Assembly (NCBI GenBank): GCA_017390475.1
Contig: JAFPBO010000001.1
Span: forward strand, 118,556 to 182,555
Length of the DNA stretch: 64,000 nucleotides
Direction: 5' to 3'
Source of the DNA: Loktanella sp.
GTDB taxonomy: Bacteria > Pseudomonadota > Alphaproteobacteria > Rhodobacterales > Rhodobacteraceae
Shown here: positions 63,922-64,000 of the stretch, one piece after another
Layout: each line of letters opens with the position of its first letter
How positions within the stretch are numbered: the first letter of the stretch is position 1
Program-made: the position numbers and the translations under genes
Notes under the pieces: generated by a model
Database searches by the model: none
Told to the model about the DNA's origin: nothing
Seen by the model: only the letters and a program-made list of their open reading frames with translations

Positions 63922-63944
63922 TTTTTGGTTGTCTCGACCAAAAA
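63922..63944. promoter_or_regulatory. inverted repeat upstream of a divergent gene pair
   Basis: TTTTTGGT and ACCAAAAA are perfect 8-bp arms around a 7-base centre, with an inner TTG/CGA pairing that allows one G-T. It lies between the ATPase start (63831, minus) and an ATG at 63974 (plus). An operator for one or both genes is more likely than a terminator, given its position upstream of both. Confidence 0.45.
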
Positions 63945-63973
63945 TGCAAATTCCAAAGCCCGGCACCCTCACC

Positions 63974-64000
63974 ATGAAACACTCTATCTCCACAGCACCA
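63974..64000 (+). CDS. possible start of a secreted or binding protein (3' partial)
   Basis: The last 27 bases open with ATG and read MKHSISTAP, which looks like the beginning of a signal peptide. The ATPase diverges from it, so a binding-protein gene would fit. No clear ribosome site precedes it, and only nine residues are visible. Confidence 0.3.

Overview
The window reads as about 64 kb of chromosome from a marine-type alphaproteobacterium of the Rhodobacteraceae (Roseobacter group). Grounds: GC-rich and densely packed genes with frequent ATGA overlaps, TRAP transporters, a DUF1127 gene followed by CCUCCUCCC-motif RNAs (a hallmark first described in Rhodobacter sphaeroides), an NDUFS4-type complex I gene, and a dcw cell-wall cluster in the usual mraZ-rsmH-ftsL-ftsI-murE-murF-mraY-murD order. 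No IS element, phage gene or CRISPR array was recognised.

Layout: 1-3.7 kb, sugar/hydroxy-acid genes (5'-truncated UxaA-family protein, LarA-like protein, unassigned membrane carrier). 3.7-6.9 kb, a cobalamin riboswitch and a BtuFCD/FecBCD-type importer. 7-13 kb, mixed metabolic and envelope genes (RHH protein, VOC protein, two-subunit GMC dehydrogenase, old yellow enzyme, L,D-transpeptidase lipoprotein, EPS-type MarR regulator). 13.2-16.5 kb, divergent katG/oxyR. 16.5-25.3 kb, a catabolic cluster: amidohydrolase, IclR regulator, intradiol dioxygenase, citryl-CoA-lyase-like protein, class III CoA-transferase, DctPQM TRAP transporter and FMN reductase. 25.3-34.1 kb, uvrB, M29 aminopeptidase, complex I accessory subunit, tRNA-Arg(TCT), a LysE/Lrp pair, an alginate-lyase-like lipoprotein, then on the minus strand a DUF1127 gene with seven CcsR-like RNA hairpins, followed by mrp and an acetyltransferase. 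34.7-43.8 kb, the dcw cluster, which stops after murD. 44-53.2 kb, an envelope or secreted glycan region with two different glycosyltransferase/methyltransferase fusions, an RTX-tailed sulfatase, a two-domain protein of unknown role and a GT25 glycosyltransferase. 53.2-54.8 kb, an Rrf2 regulator, a thioredoxin-reductase-like flavoprotein and the stump of a methyltransferase. 55.2-63.8 kb, two ABC importers of the family usually labelled iron(III), with a cytosolic metallophosphoesterase and TGTCA-repeat (Pho-box-like) sequences that suggest phosphorus-compound uptake instead.

The most notable item is the DUF1127/CcsR-type locus at 31.77-32.30 kb: seven consecutive hairpins, most presenting an anti-Shine-Dalgarno-like motif in the loop, the last doubling as a terminator. 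Next are the probable misannotation of the iron(III) transporters, the intradiol dioxygenase/citryl-CoA-lyase catabolic cluster, and the RTX-sulfatase glycan region. All functional calls rest on motif recognition by eye; no database search was run.
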